Assembly (NCBI RefSeq): GCF_029360725.1
Contig: NZ_JARKMY010000018.1
Span: forward strand, 124,001-188,000
Direction of reading: 5' to 3'
Origin: Chryseolinea sp. H1M3-3
Lineage (GTDB): Bacteria > Bacteroidota > Bacteroidia > Cytophagales > Cyclobacteriaceae
DNA length: 64,000 bases
Position 1 is the first letter of the stretch. Each line of letters opens with the position of its first letter. The notes beneath the pieces are model-generated. The model was not told the origin of the DNA. It searched no databases and saw only the letters and a list, made by a program, of their open reading frames with translations. Position numbers and translations under genes: made by a program. Shown in pieces: positions 16,871 through 26,213 of this stretch.

Positions 16871-17895
16871 GCCGCACGGCCGTCGTCATTCTTAATTATA
16901 ATGGGGAAAAATTACTGCAGCAGTTTCTGCCCTCAGTAATTCAACATTCATCTGGTGCTGATATTATCATAGCCGATAATAATTCATCGGATGGATCTGT
17001 TTCTTTTATTCGCCAATCATATCCTCAAGTAAGGATTGTTCAACTGGACGACAACTATGGTTATTGTGGTGGATATAATCGAGCACTAAGACAAGTCGAA
17101 GCCGACTACTGCGTGTTGCTAAACAGCGACATTGAAGTAACACCACACTGGCTCGACCCTATGATAGGATTGCTTGATCGACATTCTGAGATTGCAGCAG
17201 TCCAACCGAAAGTATTATCCTATCGCGATAAAAATAAATTCGAGCATGCGGGAGCAGGCGGCGGATTTATCGATTCGTTGGGATATCCTTTCTGTCGTGG
17301 GAGAGTTTTCGACTTTGTGGAGGAAGATCTGGGACAATATAATGATGAGCGAGAAGTTTTTTGGGCTACCGGAGCATGTCTGATGATTCGTTCCAAAGTC
17401 TTCCAAATGTTAAATGGATTTGATGAGGACTTCTTCGCACACATGGAAGAAATTGACCTGTGCTGGAAAATTCATCGGGTAAACCAAAAGGTGTATTACT
17501 GTGGTGACAGCGTCATCTACCATGTGGGTGCCGGCACGTTAGGTTATCAAAATCCGCGAAAGACGTTTCTTAATTTCCGAAATGGGCTTTCCCTTTTGCT
17601 AAAACACCTCAACACAACGGAGGCGGTATATAAGTTACCACTCAGGATATTGCTCGATTGGATAGCAGCATTTCAGTTCCTGTTAAAAGGCCAATCAAAG
17701 AATTTCACAGCCGTTATCAAAGCCCATTTTTTCTTCCTCAACAACATCAACAATGACCTACGAAAACGAAAGGCCCTTCGAAAAACATTTCCTTCTTATA
17801 ATGACGCCATGATATATAAAGGATCGGTGGTGTTCGACTATTTTTTTAAGAAAAGAAAAGTATTTCAGACTTTGAGCGAGCGTCACGAGCTGTGA
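16867..17895 (+). CDS. family 2 glycosyltransferase
   Basis: A 342-residue GT-A fold enzyme. NYNGEKLLQQFLPSV at the N-terminus, ADNNSSDGS, and the metal/nucleotide-binding LNSDIEV (about residues 76-82) are clear, as are ATGACLMIR and FDEDFFAHMEEIDLCWK (ED-like catalytic motif). This matches rhamnosyl- or related transferases of surface polysaccharide synthesis; donor and acceptor are unknown. The C-terminus has a hydrophobic stretch (ILLDWIAAFQFLL) that may associate with the membrane. It overlaps YbaB by four bases. Confidence 0.9.
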   Translation: MSRTAVVILNYNGEKLLQQFLPSVIQHSSGADIIIADNNSSDGSVSFIRQSYPQVRIVQLDDNYGYCGGYNRALRQVEADYCVLLNSDIEVTPHWLDPMIGLLDRHSEIAAVQPKVLSYRDKNKFEHAGAGGGFIDSLGYPFCRGRVFDFVEEDLGQYNDEREVFWATGACLMIRSKVFQMLNGFDEDFFAHMEEIDLCWKIHRVNQKVYYCGDSVIYHVGAGTLGYQNPRKTFLNFRNGLSLLLKHLNTTEAVYKLPLRILLDWIAAFQFLLKGQSKNFTAVIKAHFFFLNNINNDLRKRKALRKTFPSYNDAMIYKGSVVFDYFFKKRKVFQTLSERHEL

Positions 17896-17976
17896 GTTTC
17901 AGGGGCCGGGCTACTGATTACTACAACATCATCATTGAATAATCACCTCATAACGGCTTGACGAACTCTTCCGTAT

Positions 17977-18201
17977 TTAATAGTCCCAAATAGCACGTCT
18001 TCGTAAGTGCTTTCGCATGTTCATGATGAATGCTAAACTTAGATAAATGATAACAGGAGACCCGAATGTAATGAATGAGGCATAAATGAAAAATAACCTT
18101 ATGCTTGAAGTAGCCATACCAAGCTTATCGCCCAGTTGCGTGCAGACCCCAAAAGCATAAGTTTCAAAGAAATTTTGGATTTTATCTGTTACACGTTCCA
18201 T
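17977..18201 (-). CDS. PspC domain protein
   Basis: A 74-residue protein with the PspC pattern: a short amphipathic start, GVCTQLGDKLGMATSSIRLFFIYASF and a membrane segment (about residues 33-58) before a basic tail (MRKHLRRRAIWDY). PspC proteins sit in the inner membrane and respond to envelope stress in enterobacteria; single-gene copies in Bacteroidota are uncharacterised. A -7-like TATATTTG (18268-18275, minus strand) lies about 67 bases upstream. It is convergent with the glycosyltransferase. Confidence 0.85.
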   Translation of the reverse strand: MERVTDKIQNFFETYAFGVCTQLGDKLGMATSSIRLFFIYASFITFGSPVIIYLSLAFIMNMRKHLRRRAIWDY

Positions 18202-18267
18202 ACTTACTCCTGTGCTTAAACATTCGACAACTGAAAAGGTTATTTCATCGAGCGTAAATATTGCTCA

Positions 18268-18275
18268 CAAATATA
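18268..18275 (-). promoter_or_regulatory. possible -7 element for pspC
   Basis: TATATTTG fits the Bacteroidota TAnnTTTG -7 consensus. The upstream -33 region is poor (TTTC at shortened spacing), so confidence is low. The predicted 5' UTR is about 60 nt. Confidence 0.35.
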
Positions 18276-18327
18276 ACGTACTAGCTTAACTGAAATTAGC
18301 GGATTTATCTTAATTTTTTAACTATTA

Positions 18328-18358
18328 TTGCAAAAAAATACATGTAAGTATACTTTTG
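18328..18358 (+). promoter_or_regulatory. strong Bacteroidota-type promoter of the OmpA/TPR lipoprotein
   Basis: TTG at 18328-18330, 20 bases, then TACTTTTG at 18351-18358, a perfect match to the TAnnTTTG -7 consensus. Transcription should begin about 5 bases later, leaving a 5' UTR of about 33 nt to the ATG at 18397. Confidence 0.7.
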
Positions 18359-18396
18359 AAACCTGTTTATAATCAACCATAAAAACTAAAAATCCA

Positions 18397-20172
18397 ATGA
18401 GAAAAGTAGTTTACTCATTTCTGATCTGCGGAGCATTGACCCTCGCGGGCTGTACATTGCCCAAGATGGTGAAAATGTCTAAGGAACAACAATTAACCGT
18501 CACCCCTAATCCCCTGGAAGTTCACAAGGATACAGTTGCCTTCGATATGGCAGCGAATCTGCCTGTTAAAATGTTAAAGAAAGGAACTGTATACACAGTG
18601 AACACTTTCTATAAATATGGCTCAAGTGAAGTTGCATTAGAACCTCTGGCATTTAAAGCCGAAGATTTTCCAAATGCAAAGACTGAGCAACCAACAGCAA
18701 CAAAAAGTTTCTTCTTCCCTTACAAGCCTGAACAAAAAACTGGTACGTTAGAAGTTGAAGGTGTTGCGTCCAAAGGTGAAAAATCAAAAGCTACGCCTCG
18801 GATGCCGGTGGCAACTGGTATCATTACCACTTCTAAGTTGGTAAAGCCAGTGTACTTTGCCGCTTATGCAGACCACGGTTATAACAATCAGGAAGAACTT
18901 GTACCTGTAATCATTCCTGATTTCATTTTCGAACAAGGAAGAGCTGTATTGAGAACAAGCGAAATCAGAAGTGTAAAAGGTAAAGAACTTGACGCTTTCA
19001 TCGCTTCTAAAAATGCTACCCGTACCGTTACAATTACCGGTACTCACTCTCCTGAAGGAGCTGAGCGTATCAACGCTAAACTTTCTCCAGATCGGGCTGC
19101 AGCGATCGAATCTTTCTATCGCAAGCAAATGAAAAAGTACGATTACAAAGGTAAAGCCGATTCAATCAACTTTATCCTGAAGCCCGTTATTCGCGACTGG
19201 AATGAATTCAAAAATGTACTTTCTTCTTATGAAGGTATCACCTCTGAAGAAAAGGCAGAATATTTGAACATCATCAATGCTGGTGGTGATTTCGAAGACC
19301 AGGAAAACCAAATGAAACGCTTGAAGACTTATAGAAAAGTTTTCAGAGATGTGTATCCTAAATTAAGAACTGCTAAGACTGAGATCCTGGTAGTAAAAGA
19401 TAAAAAGACTGATGCAGAAATGTCTGTATTGTCTAAACAAGTAACACAAGGTTCGGTATCTGCAGATACACTTTCTTTCGAAGAAATGATGTACGCTGCT
19501 ACGCTTACTCCTTCTTTAGATGAAAAAGCTGCTATCTATGAAGCCGCTACTAAAAAAGGTTCCAACTGGAATGCCCATAACAACTTAGGCGCAGTTTACA
19601 TTGCTCAGGCAATTGAAAATCCTAGCAATGCTGCTTCTCTAGCTGACAAAGCTTTGGCGCAACTTGAAATCGCTGCTAAATTGAATGAAGCTCCCGAAGT
19701 TCACGCTAACTTAGCTTCTGTTCACATGATCAAAGGTAACGCTTATGCCGCTTACAGCCACGCAACCAAAGCATTAAGCGCAGGTCTGCAAGGTGATAAC
19801 GCCGCTGGTTTGAATGGCGTAAAAGGTGCTGCTGAAATCGTGAAAGCACAATATGCTGCCGCCGTAACTTCCGAGTCTGCTGCTGCTGACAATGCTGATA
19901 ACTTGTTCAACAAAGGTCTTGCTCAAGTATTGAATAAAGACTATCAAAATGGTTTAACTTCATTCAACGAAGCTATTGCTAAAGATAGCAACCATGCACT
20001 TGCTCATTATGGTGCTGCGGTTGCTTCAGCAAGATTAGGAAACGCTGACAACGTAGTTAGCCACCTTTCAAATGCTGTTAAAGCTGATCCTTCTTTGAAA
20101 GAATCTGCACTGAGCGACCTTGAATTTGCAAAATTCGCCACTACTGAATCATTCAGAAACGCATTGAAATAA
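18397..20172 (+). CDS. OmpA-like/TPR outer-membrane lipoprotein
   Basis: A 591-residue lipoprotein: the signal peptide ends in LAGC (lipobox Cys about residue 19). The middle contains an OmpA-like peptidoglycan-binding region (ITGTHSPEGAERINAKLSPDRAAAI, about 208-235). The C-terminal third has TPR-type helical repeats (NAHNNLGAVYIAQA; APEVHANLASVHMIKGNAYAA; FNKGLAQVLNKDYQNGL). It probably anchors the outer membrane to peptidoglycan and scaffolds partners. It has a near-perfect promoter and a strong terminator, and codon use is narrow (GCT, AAA, GAA, TTC dominate), all pointing to a highly expressed monocistronic gene. Confidence 0.82.
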   Translation: MRKVVYSFLICGALTLAGCTLPKMVKMSKEQQLTVTPNPLEVHKDTVAFDMAANLPVKMLKKGTVYTVNTFYKYGSSEVALEPLAFKAEDFPNAKTEQPTATKSFFFPYKPEQKTGTLEVEGVASKGEKSKATPRMPVATGIITTSKLVKPVYFAAYADHGYNNQEELVPVIIPDFIFEQGRAVLRTSEIRSVKGKELDAFIASKNATRTVTITGTHSPEGAERINAKLSPDRAAAIESFYRKQMKKYDYKGKADSINFILKPVIRDWNEFKNVLSSYEGITSEEKAEYLNIINAGGDFEDQENQMKRLKTYRKVFRDVYPKLRTAKTEILVVKDKKTDAEMSVLSKQVTQGSVSADTLSFEEMMYAATLTPSLDEKAAIYEAATKKGSNWNAHNNLGAVYIAQAIENPSNAASLADKALAQLEIAAKLNEAPEVHANLASVHMIKGNAYAAYSHATKALSAGLQGDNAAGLNGVKGAAEIVKAQYAAAVTSESAAADNADNLFNKGLAQVLNKDYQNGLTSFNEAIAKDSNHALAHYGAAVASARLGNADNVVSHLSNAVKADPSLKESALSDLEFAKFATTESFRNALK

Positions 20173-20197
20173 TTAACCTCATTGGTTGTAAACAGAG

Positions 20198-20223
20198 AGC
20201 CCTGGCACCAGCCGGGGCTTTTT
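20198..20223 (+). terminator. intrinsic terminator of the OmpA/TPR lipoprotein gene
   Basis: A 9-bp stem (AGCCCTGGC with GCCGGGGCT, one G-U pair) and a 4-nt loop ACCA are followed by TTTTTGTTTT, 25 bases after the stop codon. Confidence 0.88.
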
Positions 20224-20306
20224 GTTTTAGATGGTCAAGAAAAAGTGCTGAAATACTTTTATCCTGTGAATACTGACCCTATTTTTACGCACTTTCTATA
20301 AGAACT

Positions 20307-21287
20307 ATGAGAGAAATCCAGTTTAGAGAGGCCCTTCGTGAGGCCTTAAATGAAGAGATGAGAAGGGACCCAAGTGTGTTGCTGATGGGTGAAGAAGTGG
20401 CAGAATACAATGGCGCTTATAAAGTGAGTCAAGGTATGCTTGAAGAATTTGGCCCTGAACGTGTGTTGGATACGCCAATTTCCGAACTTGGTTTCGCAGG
20501 GATAGGTGTCGGTGCAGCGATGAATGGCCTTCGTCCCATTGTGGAGTTCATGACCTTCAATTTCTCTCTTGTAGCCATCGATCAAATCATTAATGGTGCC
20601 GCCAAGATCTTATCCATGTCAGGCGGACAATACAGTGCACCCATAGTTTTCAGAGGCCCCACAGGTAACGCAGGACAGCTTGGGGCTCAACACTCACAGA
20701 ATTTTGAAAACTGGTACGCCAATACACCTGGTTTGAAGGTAGTAGTGCCCTCAAATCCCTACGATGCAAAAGGCTTGTTAAAGACTTCTATCCGTGATAA
20801 TGACCCTGTCATTTTTATGGAATCGGAAGTGATGTATGGCGATAAAATGGAAGTGCCGACGGAAGAATATCTTATTCCACTCGGACTTGCAGACATCAAA
20901 AGACCAGGCAACGATGTTACTATTGTTTCCTTCGGTAAAATCATGAAAGTTGCTTTGGCGGCTGCCGCTGAATTAGAAAAAGAAAATATTTCAGCGGAGG
21001 TAATCGATCTTCGTACAGTGCGCCCGATAGATTATGCCACCGTTGTGGAGTCAGTTAAGAAAACCAACCGCCTGGTCATTGTAGAAGAAGCATGGCCTTT
21101 ATCCTCCATTGCAACGGAAATTACTTACCATGTTCAAAAACATGCTTTCGATTATCTCGATGCGCCTGTTCATAGGGTCAACAGCTTTGATGTGCCACTG
21201 CCTTATGCGCCAACATTAATTGAGGCGATATTACCCAACGTTTCGAAGACCATTAAAGCTGTTAAGGCTGTGATGTATCGTGACTGA
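20307..21287 (+). CDS. pdhB: pyruvate dehydrogenase E1 component, beta subunit
   Basis: A 326-residue transketolase-family beta subunit, with MREIQFREALREALNEEM at the N-terminus, LMGEEVAEYNGAYKVSQGM, DTPISELGFAGIGVGAAMNG, FRGPTGNAGQLGAQHSQ and the C-terminal VDLRTVRPID-like VIDLRTVRPIDYATV. With the alpha subunit it decarboxylates pyruvate and transfers the acetyl group to E2. The alpha and E2 genes are not adjacent, which is a common arrangement in this phylum. Length and start fit. Its 3' end overlaps that of the convergent membrane protein gene by 26 bases. Confidence 0.94.
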   Translation: MREIQFREALREALNEEMRRDPSVLLMGEEVAEYNGAYKVSQGMLEEFGPERVLDTPISELGFAGIGVGAAMNGLRPIVEFMTFNFSLVAIDQIINGAAKILSMSGGQYSAPIVFRGPTGNAGQLGAQHSQNFENWYANTPGLKVVVPSNPYDAKGLLKTSIRDNDPVIFMESEVMYGDKMEVPTEEYLIPLGLADIKRPGNDVTIVSFGKIMKVALAAAAELEKENISAEVIDLRTVRPIDYATVVESVKKTNRLVIVEEAWPLSSIATEITYHVQKHAFDYLDAPVHRVNSFDVPLPYAPTLIEAILPNVSKTIKAVKAVMYRD

Positions 21288-21774
21288 TGATGCCAGGTGC
21301 TTTCTGTATTTCTAAATTCGCTTCGACAGAAGGTTGACGTTCGATTTCAAAATGTTTGGGCTTTCTGGTAATCTGATATAAGCCATTACCAAAAACGATC
21401 ATAAGGATAACGGGTAAGAGGTACGCACCATACCTGAATTTAACTCCTGAGTGACTATATGACCACGAAGTAAAATCCACGTATACTTTCGCCATCGCCA
21501 TCATTGCCCCCACTAGACACGCGCCAAGAATCACCATGGCAATTGTTCTTGAGATCTTCTCATGCTTACGTAAAAACTGAACCAATAACACAATCAGCAC
21601 AGAAATGGAAACGACAATCCATACGGTTAACAAGGTTCTCGGGAAGGAACGCAAGTAGTGATACTTATAAATGATCAACCCGATTTTACCCAGAATATTG
21701 GGTTTTGATAGCAACCAACTATCAATGAGCATCAGGGTGACAAGCATCCAATAAAAAGACACGCTGCGAATCAT
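21262..21774 (-). CDS. hypothetical four-helix membrane protein
   Basis: About 170 residues when started at the ATG at 21774; an upstream in-frame ATG at 21861 would overlap the rsmF-like gene and its promoter region. Four hydrophobic segments are visible: SFYWMLVTLMLIDSW, TVWIVVSISVLIVLLVQF, IAMVILGACLVGAMMAM and YLLPVILMIVFGNGLY. A soluble tail of about 35 residues follows. I do not recognise the family. It converges on pdhB with overlapping ends. Confidence 0.65.
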   Translation of the reverse strand: MIRSVSFYWMLVTLMLIDSWLLSKPNILGKIGLIIYKYHYLRSFPRTLLTVWIVVSISVLIVLLVQFLRKHEKISRTIAMVILGACLVGAMMAMAKVYVDFTSWSYSHSGVKFRYGAYLLPVILMIVFGNGLYQITRKPKHFEIERQPSVEANLEIQKAPGIISHDTSQP

Positions 21775-21786
21775 GCACTTAAATTT

Positions 21787-21817
21787 TTCGGTGGCAAGTA
21801 ATTTAATTATTTCTTTG
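21787..21817 (+). promoter_or_regulatory. possible promoter of the RsmF-type gene
   Basis: TTCG (21787-21790), 19 bases, then TTTCTTTG (21810-21817) fit the TTTG-N19-TAnnTTTG consensus with one mismatch in each box. The 5' UTR would be about 18 nt. Confidence 0.4.
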
Positions 21818-21839
21818 TGAGAATAATCGAAACAAATCG

Positions 21840-23195
21840 ATGATCGAAGATCAATTTCCACAGGACTTCATTAAACGCGAACAAGCGCAGCTCGGTGATC
21901 AATGGAATGACTTTGTTAAAGCTCATCAACAACCTTCACCTATAAGTATTCGATACAATGCTTTCAAATCCAGCTTGCCGTTTCATTTGCAGAAGGTGCC
22001 CTGGACTAGAAATGGTGTCTATTTAAGTGAGCGACCCTCTTTTACGCTCGATCCCTCCTTCCATGCCGGAAAATATTATGTTCAAGAAGCAAGCTCCATG
22101 TTTTTGGAACAGGCATTTACGCAATCTAACGATTTGAGTAAAGCGCTAAATGTATTGGATTTATGTGCAGCGCCTGGCGGAAAATCGACACACTTGCTAA
22201 ACTTGATAAACGCTGAAAGTCTGCTTGTGTCTAATGAAGTTATTCAGTCACGTGCGGCTATCCTTTCAGAGAACCTTCAAAAGTGGGGGTTGAGCAACGT
22301 AGTAGTAACAAATAACGATCCCAAGGATTTTCAACGGCTCCCCGGTTTTTTTGATGTGATTGTTGTGGATGCACCCTGCTCGGGAGAGGGGCTTTTTCGG
22401 AAAGATCCTGAGGCAGCAAACGAGTGGTCACAAGATAATGTGGCATTATGCGCCAAACGGCAGCGGCGTATATTAAACGATGTATGGCCTGCACTAAAAA
22501 CGGGCGGGATTTTAATTTACTCAACATGTACCTATAACGAATTTGAGAACGAAGAAAATATCCATTGGCTGCAACAGGAATTCAATGTGGAACCTGTTCG
22601 TCTGAACATTGAAGAAACGTGGGGAATCCAAGCTATTGAAACCCCGTCATTTTTCGGGTACCGCTTCTTTCCCCATCGGGTTAAAGGTGAAGGATTCTTT
22701 ATCGCCACACTGCGAAAACTGGATGAACAACCAGAAAGCCGGGTGAGCACCAAGAATATCTTTACTGAACCATCTAAGAAAATAAAAGATCAACTCGCCG
22801 AATGGGTCGTCCGTTCAGATCAAAAAATATTTATCAATCGTAATGACCGTGTTCAATTTTTTCCCAAAGGAAAAAATGCTGAAATCGAACTTATTGTGAA
22901 AAATCTTCACGTAGTTTTAGCGGGAACGTTTATGGCTACTATTAAGCATGATAAGTTGATCCCTGAACATGGTCTCGCGCTGTCGGTAGAACTTAATCGC
23001 AAAATGTTTAATACAATTCCGCTGGAGAGGGTGGAAGCACTTCAATACCTCAGAAAAGAGTCGATTAGTTTTATTCCAAACAAGAAGGGGTTTGCGCTAA
23101 TTATGTTTGAAGATCTGCCATTGGGTTGGGTGAATGTATTGGAAAATCGTTTGAATAACATGTATCCAAGTGAATGGAGAATCCGAATGAAATAG
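21840..23195 (+). CDS. RsmF/NOL1-type RNA cytosine-C5 methyltransferase
   Basis: A 451-residue SAM-dependent enzyme, probably methylating a cytosine of 16S rRNA. The SAM loop DLCAAPGGKSTHLL, the first catalytic-region motif VVDAPCSGEGLFRKD and the second catalytic cysteine in STCTYNEFENEENI are all present. An N-terminal PRSF-like region (SIRYNAFKS) precedes and a PUA-like C-terminal domain follows. The exact target (RsmF or RsmB-like, or tRNA) cannot be set by eye. A GC-rich hairpin lies about 60 bases after the stop. Confidence 0.9.
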   Translation: MIEDQFPQDFIKREQAQLGDQWNDFVKAHQQPSPISIRYNAFKSSLPFHLQKVPWTRNGVYLSERPSFTLDPSFHAGKYYVQEASSMFLEQAFTQSNDLSKALNVLDLCAAPGGKSTHLLNLINAESLLVSNEVIQSRAAILSENLQKWGLSNVVVTNNDPKDFQRLPGFFDVIVVDAPCSGEGLFRKDPEAANEWSQDNVALCAKRQRRILNDVWPALKTGGILIYSTCTYNEFENEENIHWLQQEFNVEPVRLNIEETWGIQAIETPSFFGYRFFPHRVKGEGFFIATLRKLDEQPESRVSTKNIFTEPSKKIKDQLAEWVVRSDQKIFINRNDRVQFFPKGKNAEIELIVKNLHVVLAGTFMATIKHDKLIPEHGLALSVELNRKMFNTIPLERVEALQYLRKESISFIPNKKGFALIMFEDLPLGWVNVLENRLNNMYPSEWRIRMK

Positions 23196-23543
23196 TCGGT
23201 TGATTAAGTAGCCTTTATGCCGTTAACCATGTTGCCGAATGAAAAAAGAGAATGGCCGGTCGAAAGTTTTCAACCGGCTCACTCAGAAGCCAAACCCCTC
23301 AACCTTTCCCTCCATTTGTTCTAGACATTTTCATTTACGAAATATCTTCGAAGTTTGGATTTCGCATTTCAAAAATTCAGTAATCGAGGTGATTTACGTA
23401 TTTTTGGCCCCGAATCCGTTATCCGTTAGTGGGGATCCGATGGCACGGCGCCGAACTGAGTCCGCCAAAACAAGACATGCAAAGTCGAACTGAAGTGTGA
23501 TGGATAACCTTAATGGATAACGTTTAACGGAAACGAAAAAGAA
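23196..23543. other. 348-base gene-free gap with structured DNA before valS
   Basis: It holds a hairpin (GCCGGT at 23255-23260 with ACCGGC at 23273-23278, no T-run), a possible promoter, and an inverted pair CGTTATCC (23417-23424) / GGATAACG (23515-23522), the latter within a local repeat TGGATAACCTTAATGGATAACG. An 84-codon frame (23239-23493) is spurious in my view. No T-box features are seen. Confidence 0.6.
23376..23406 (+). promoter_or_regulatory. possible promoter of valS
   Basis: TATTTTTG at 23399-23406 fits TAnnTTTG exactly; the -33 box is TTCA at 19-base spacing, which is weak. The leader would be about 133 nt and contain the GGATAACG inverted repeat. Confidence 0.4.
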
Positions 23544-26174
23544 ATGCTGTCAACCAAATACAATCCGTCCGAAGTAGAAAACAAATGGTATAGCTACTGG
23601 ATGGAAAAGGGATTTTTTCACTCTGAGCCCAACCCAAAAAAAGAACCGTATTGTATCGTAATCCCACCTCCTAATGTTACGGGGGTGCTTCACATGGGTC
23701 ACATGCTCAATAACACCATCCAGGATATTCTAATCCGTAAAGCACGAATGGAAGGTAAGGAAGCTTGCTGGGTACCGGGGACAGATCATGCATCGATTGC
23801 TACGGAGGCAAAGGTTGTGGCAATGCTGCGCGAACGTGGCATTAAGAAATCGGATCTCACGCGGGAGGAGTTTTTAAAGTATGCCTGGGAATGGAAAGAG
23901 AAATACGGAGGCATCATCCTGGAGCAATTGAAAAAATTGGGAGCATCCTGCGATTGGCAACGGACCAAATTTACGATGGATCCCGATTATTATAATGCAG
24001 TAATCGATGTCTTCATCGACCTCTACAAAAAGGGTAATATCTATCGGGGTATGCGCATGGTGAATTGGGATCCTGTTGGAAAAACGGCGCTATCCGACGA
24101 CGAAGTGATTCATAAAGAAGTTCAGTCCAAATTATACTACATCAAATATGCAATTGAAGGAAGCGATGAGTTTATCACCATTGCAACGGTACGGCCAGAA
24201 ACGATCATGGCCGATGCAGGCATTTGTGTAAATCCTTCGGACCAGCGTTACAAACATCTGAAAGGGAAAAAAGCTATTATCCCGCTGATCAATCGCGCTA
24301 TCCCAATCCTCGAAGATGAATATGTAACCATGGACTTCGGTACAGGCTGTTTGAAGGTAACACCCGCGCACGATATGAACGATTACGAGTTAGGCAAAAA
24401 ACACCAGCTTGAGGTTATCGATATTTTGAATGAGGATGGAACGCTCAATGCAAAAGCACAAATTCTTGTTGGCGAAGATAGGTTTATTGCCCGAAAGAAA
24501 ATTGCAAAATTACTGGAGGAAAGTAATCAGCTTGCCAACGTTGAAGACTATAAAAGCAGTGTAGGTTTTTCAGAACGAACCGACGCGGTCATAGAGCCTC
24601 GTCTTTCGTTGCAATGGTTCCTAAAGATGAAGGAGATTACAAAACCTGCGTTGGTACACGTGATGAATGACGACATCAAGCTTATTCCACCGAAGTTCAA
24701 AAACACCTACAGCCATTGGATGGAGAATGTTCGGGACTGGTGTATTTCGCGGCAGCTTTGGTGGGGACATCGTATACCGGCATGGTATGACGACTCAGGA
24801 AATTATGTTGTTGCCAAAACAGAAGAAGACGCACTCTCTGAATTCAAAATTCAATACCCATCATTCAAAGCTCAAAAACTGAAACAAGATCCGGATGTAA
24901 TGGACACCTGGTTTTCCAGTTGGCTGTGGCCGATGGCGGTTTTCGACACAACCATTTTTAGCGATTCGAAAAACAAAGGCAACCATGACCTTAACTATTA
25001 TTATCCAACCAACGATCTGGTTACTGCTCCCGAGATACTTTTCTTTTGGGTGGCACGGATGATCATTGCGGGGTACGAATACCGTGGTGAGATGCCATTC
25101 AAAAATGTGTATCTGACCGGTATCGTCCGTGATAAATTGGGAAGGAAGATGTCCAAATCGCTGGGTAACTCACCTGATCCTTTGGACCTGATTGGAAATT
25201 TTGGGGCTGATGCTGTCCGTGCGGGCATGCTCTTCAGTTCTCCTGCCGGCAATGATTTACCATACGATGAAAAACTAATCGAGCAAGGCAGAAATTTTGC
25301 AAACAAAATTTGGAATGCATTCCGGCTCGTAAAAGGATGGACAATCGATGCCACACTTTCTCAGCCCAAGGAAAATGCACTGGCCATTCAATGGTTTCAA
25401 TCAAAGATGGATGAATCGCTTGCGGCTTTGAATGATGATTTTGAAAAATTTAGAATGTCGGGTGCGTTGCTCACGGTTTATAAATTAATTTGGGACGACT
25501 TCTGCTCGTGGTACCTGGAAATGATTAAGCCCGAGTTCGGCAAACCCATTGATGCCGCGACTTACGACAACACTATTGAGTTTTTTGAAACCCTGCTAAA
25601 AGCACTTCATCCATTCATGCCATTTATAACGGAAGAGCTATGGCATGAACTAAAGGAAAGAAATGCCGACTGCATTATTGTGGCTCCTTGGCCCAAATCG
25701 AAAACCCCGAATGAGAAAATTCTGATCGAGGGATCTGTGGCATTTGAGATTATTACTGAAATCAGAAATACGCGAAACGCAAAAGGCATTTCACCAAAAG
25801 AGGCCTTGAGGTTGCTGTTTAAATCAGAAGGCCCTGCACTGATTAAAGATTTTTGGCCGATTATCCAGAAACTTTCTAATGTGAGTGGAGTTTCTGAAAC
25901 ACGCGAAAAAGTTAACAACGCCACCAGCTTCGTCATTAAGTCAACAGAATTTTTTATTCCAATCGAAGGAAAAATGGATGTAGCGAAAGAGCGTGAAACA
26001 ATTTTAAAAGAGCTCGAATATCACAAAGGTTTTTTGACGTCTGTGGATAAAAAACTATCCAATGAAAAGTTTGTGAAAAGCGCGCCCCCCCACGTAATCG
26101 AATTGGAAAGAAAGAAGAAGGCCGACGCGGAAATAAAGATCAAAGCATTGGAAGAAAGCCTCTCCAGAATGTAA
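23544..26174 (+). CDS. valS: valine--tRNA ligase
   Basis: An 876-residue class I synthetase that charges tRNA-Val. The HIGH-type motif is within [13 protein letters not shown] (residues 41-53) and the KMSKS motif in [12 protein letters not shown] (about 533-544). [13 protein letters not shown] and the editing-domain text [15 protein letters not shown] are also clear. A helical anticodon-binding domain and a short C-terminal coiled coil (last ~60 residues, Lys/Glu rich) complete the usual layout. It lies alone, with a 348-base leader region. Confidence 0.96.
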   Translation: MLSTKYNPSEVENKWYSYWMEKGFFHSEPNPKKEPYCIVIPPPNVTGVLHMGHMLNNTIQDILIRKARMEGKEACWVPGTDHASIATEAKVVAMLRERGIKKSDLTREEFLKYAWEWKEKYGGIILEQLKKLGASCDWQRTKFTMDPDYYNAVIDVFIDLYKKGNIYRGMRMVNWDPVGKTALSDDEVIHKEVQSKLYYIKYAIEGSDEFITIATVRPETIMADAGICVNPSDQRYKHLKGKKAIIPLINRAIPILEDEYVTMDFGTGCLKVTPAHDMNDYELGKKHQLEVIDILNEDGTLNAKAQILVGEDRFIARKKIAKLLEESNQLANVEDYKSSVGFSERTDAVIEPRLSLQWFLKMKEITKPALVHVMNDDIKLIPPKFKNTYSHWMENVRDWCISRQLWWGHRIPAWYDDSGNYVVAKTEEDALSEFKIQYPSFKAQKLKQDPDVMDTWFSSWLWPMAVFDTTIFSDSKNKGNHDLNYYYPTNDLVTAPEILFFWVARMIIAGYEYRGEMPFKNVYLTGIVRDKLGRKMSKSLGNSPDPLDLIGNFGADAVRAGMLFSSPAGNDLPYDEKLIEQGRNFANKIWNAFRLVKGWTIDATLSQPKENALAIQWFQSKMDESLAALNDDFEKFRMSGALLTVYKLIWDDFCSWYLEMIKPEFGKPIDAATYDNTIEFFETLLKALHPFMPFITEELWHELKERNADCIIVAPWPKSKTPNEKILIEGSVAFEIITEIRNTRNAKGISPKEALRLLFKSEGPALIKDFWPIIQKLSNVSGVSETREKVNNATSFVIKSTEFFIPIEGKMDVAKERETILKELEYHKGFLTSVDKKLSNEKFVKSAPPHVIELERKKKADAEIKIKALEESLSRM

Positions 26175-26213
26175 ACAAATCTTTCCCACAGTTTAAACTT
26201 CAGAAGACATTTA

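Noticed and set aside
16530-16889. 119-codon frame opposite YbaB
   Set aside because: It is antisense to a clear YbaB gene and lacks domain signals.
23239-23493. 84-codon frame between rsmF-like gene and valS
   Set aside because: Composition is not protein-like, it contains a predicted -7 element and it has no recognisable motif.
23196-23543. T-box or other riboswitch before valS
   Set aside because: No T-box specifier loop or conserved AGGGUGGNACCGCG-like core was seen; T-boxes are also rare outside Gram-positive bacteria.
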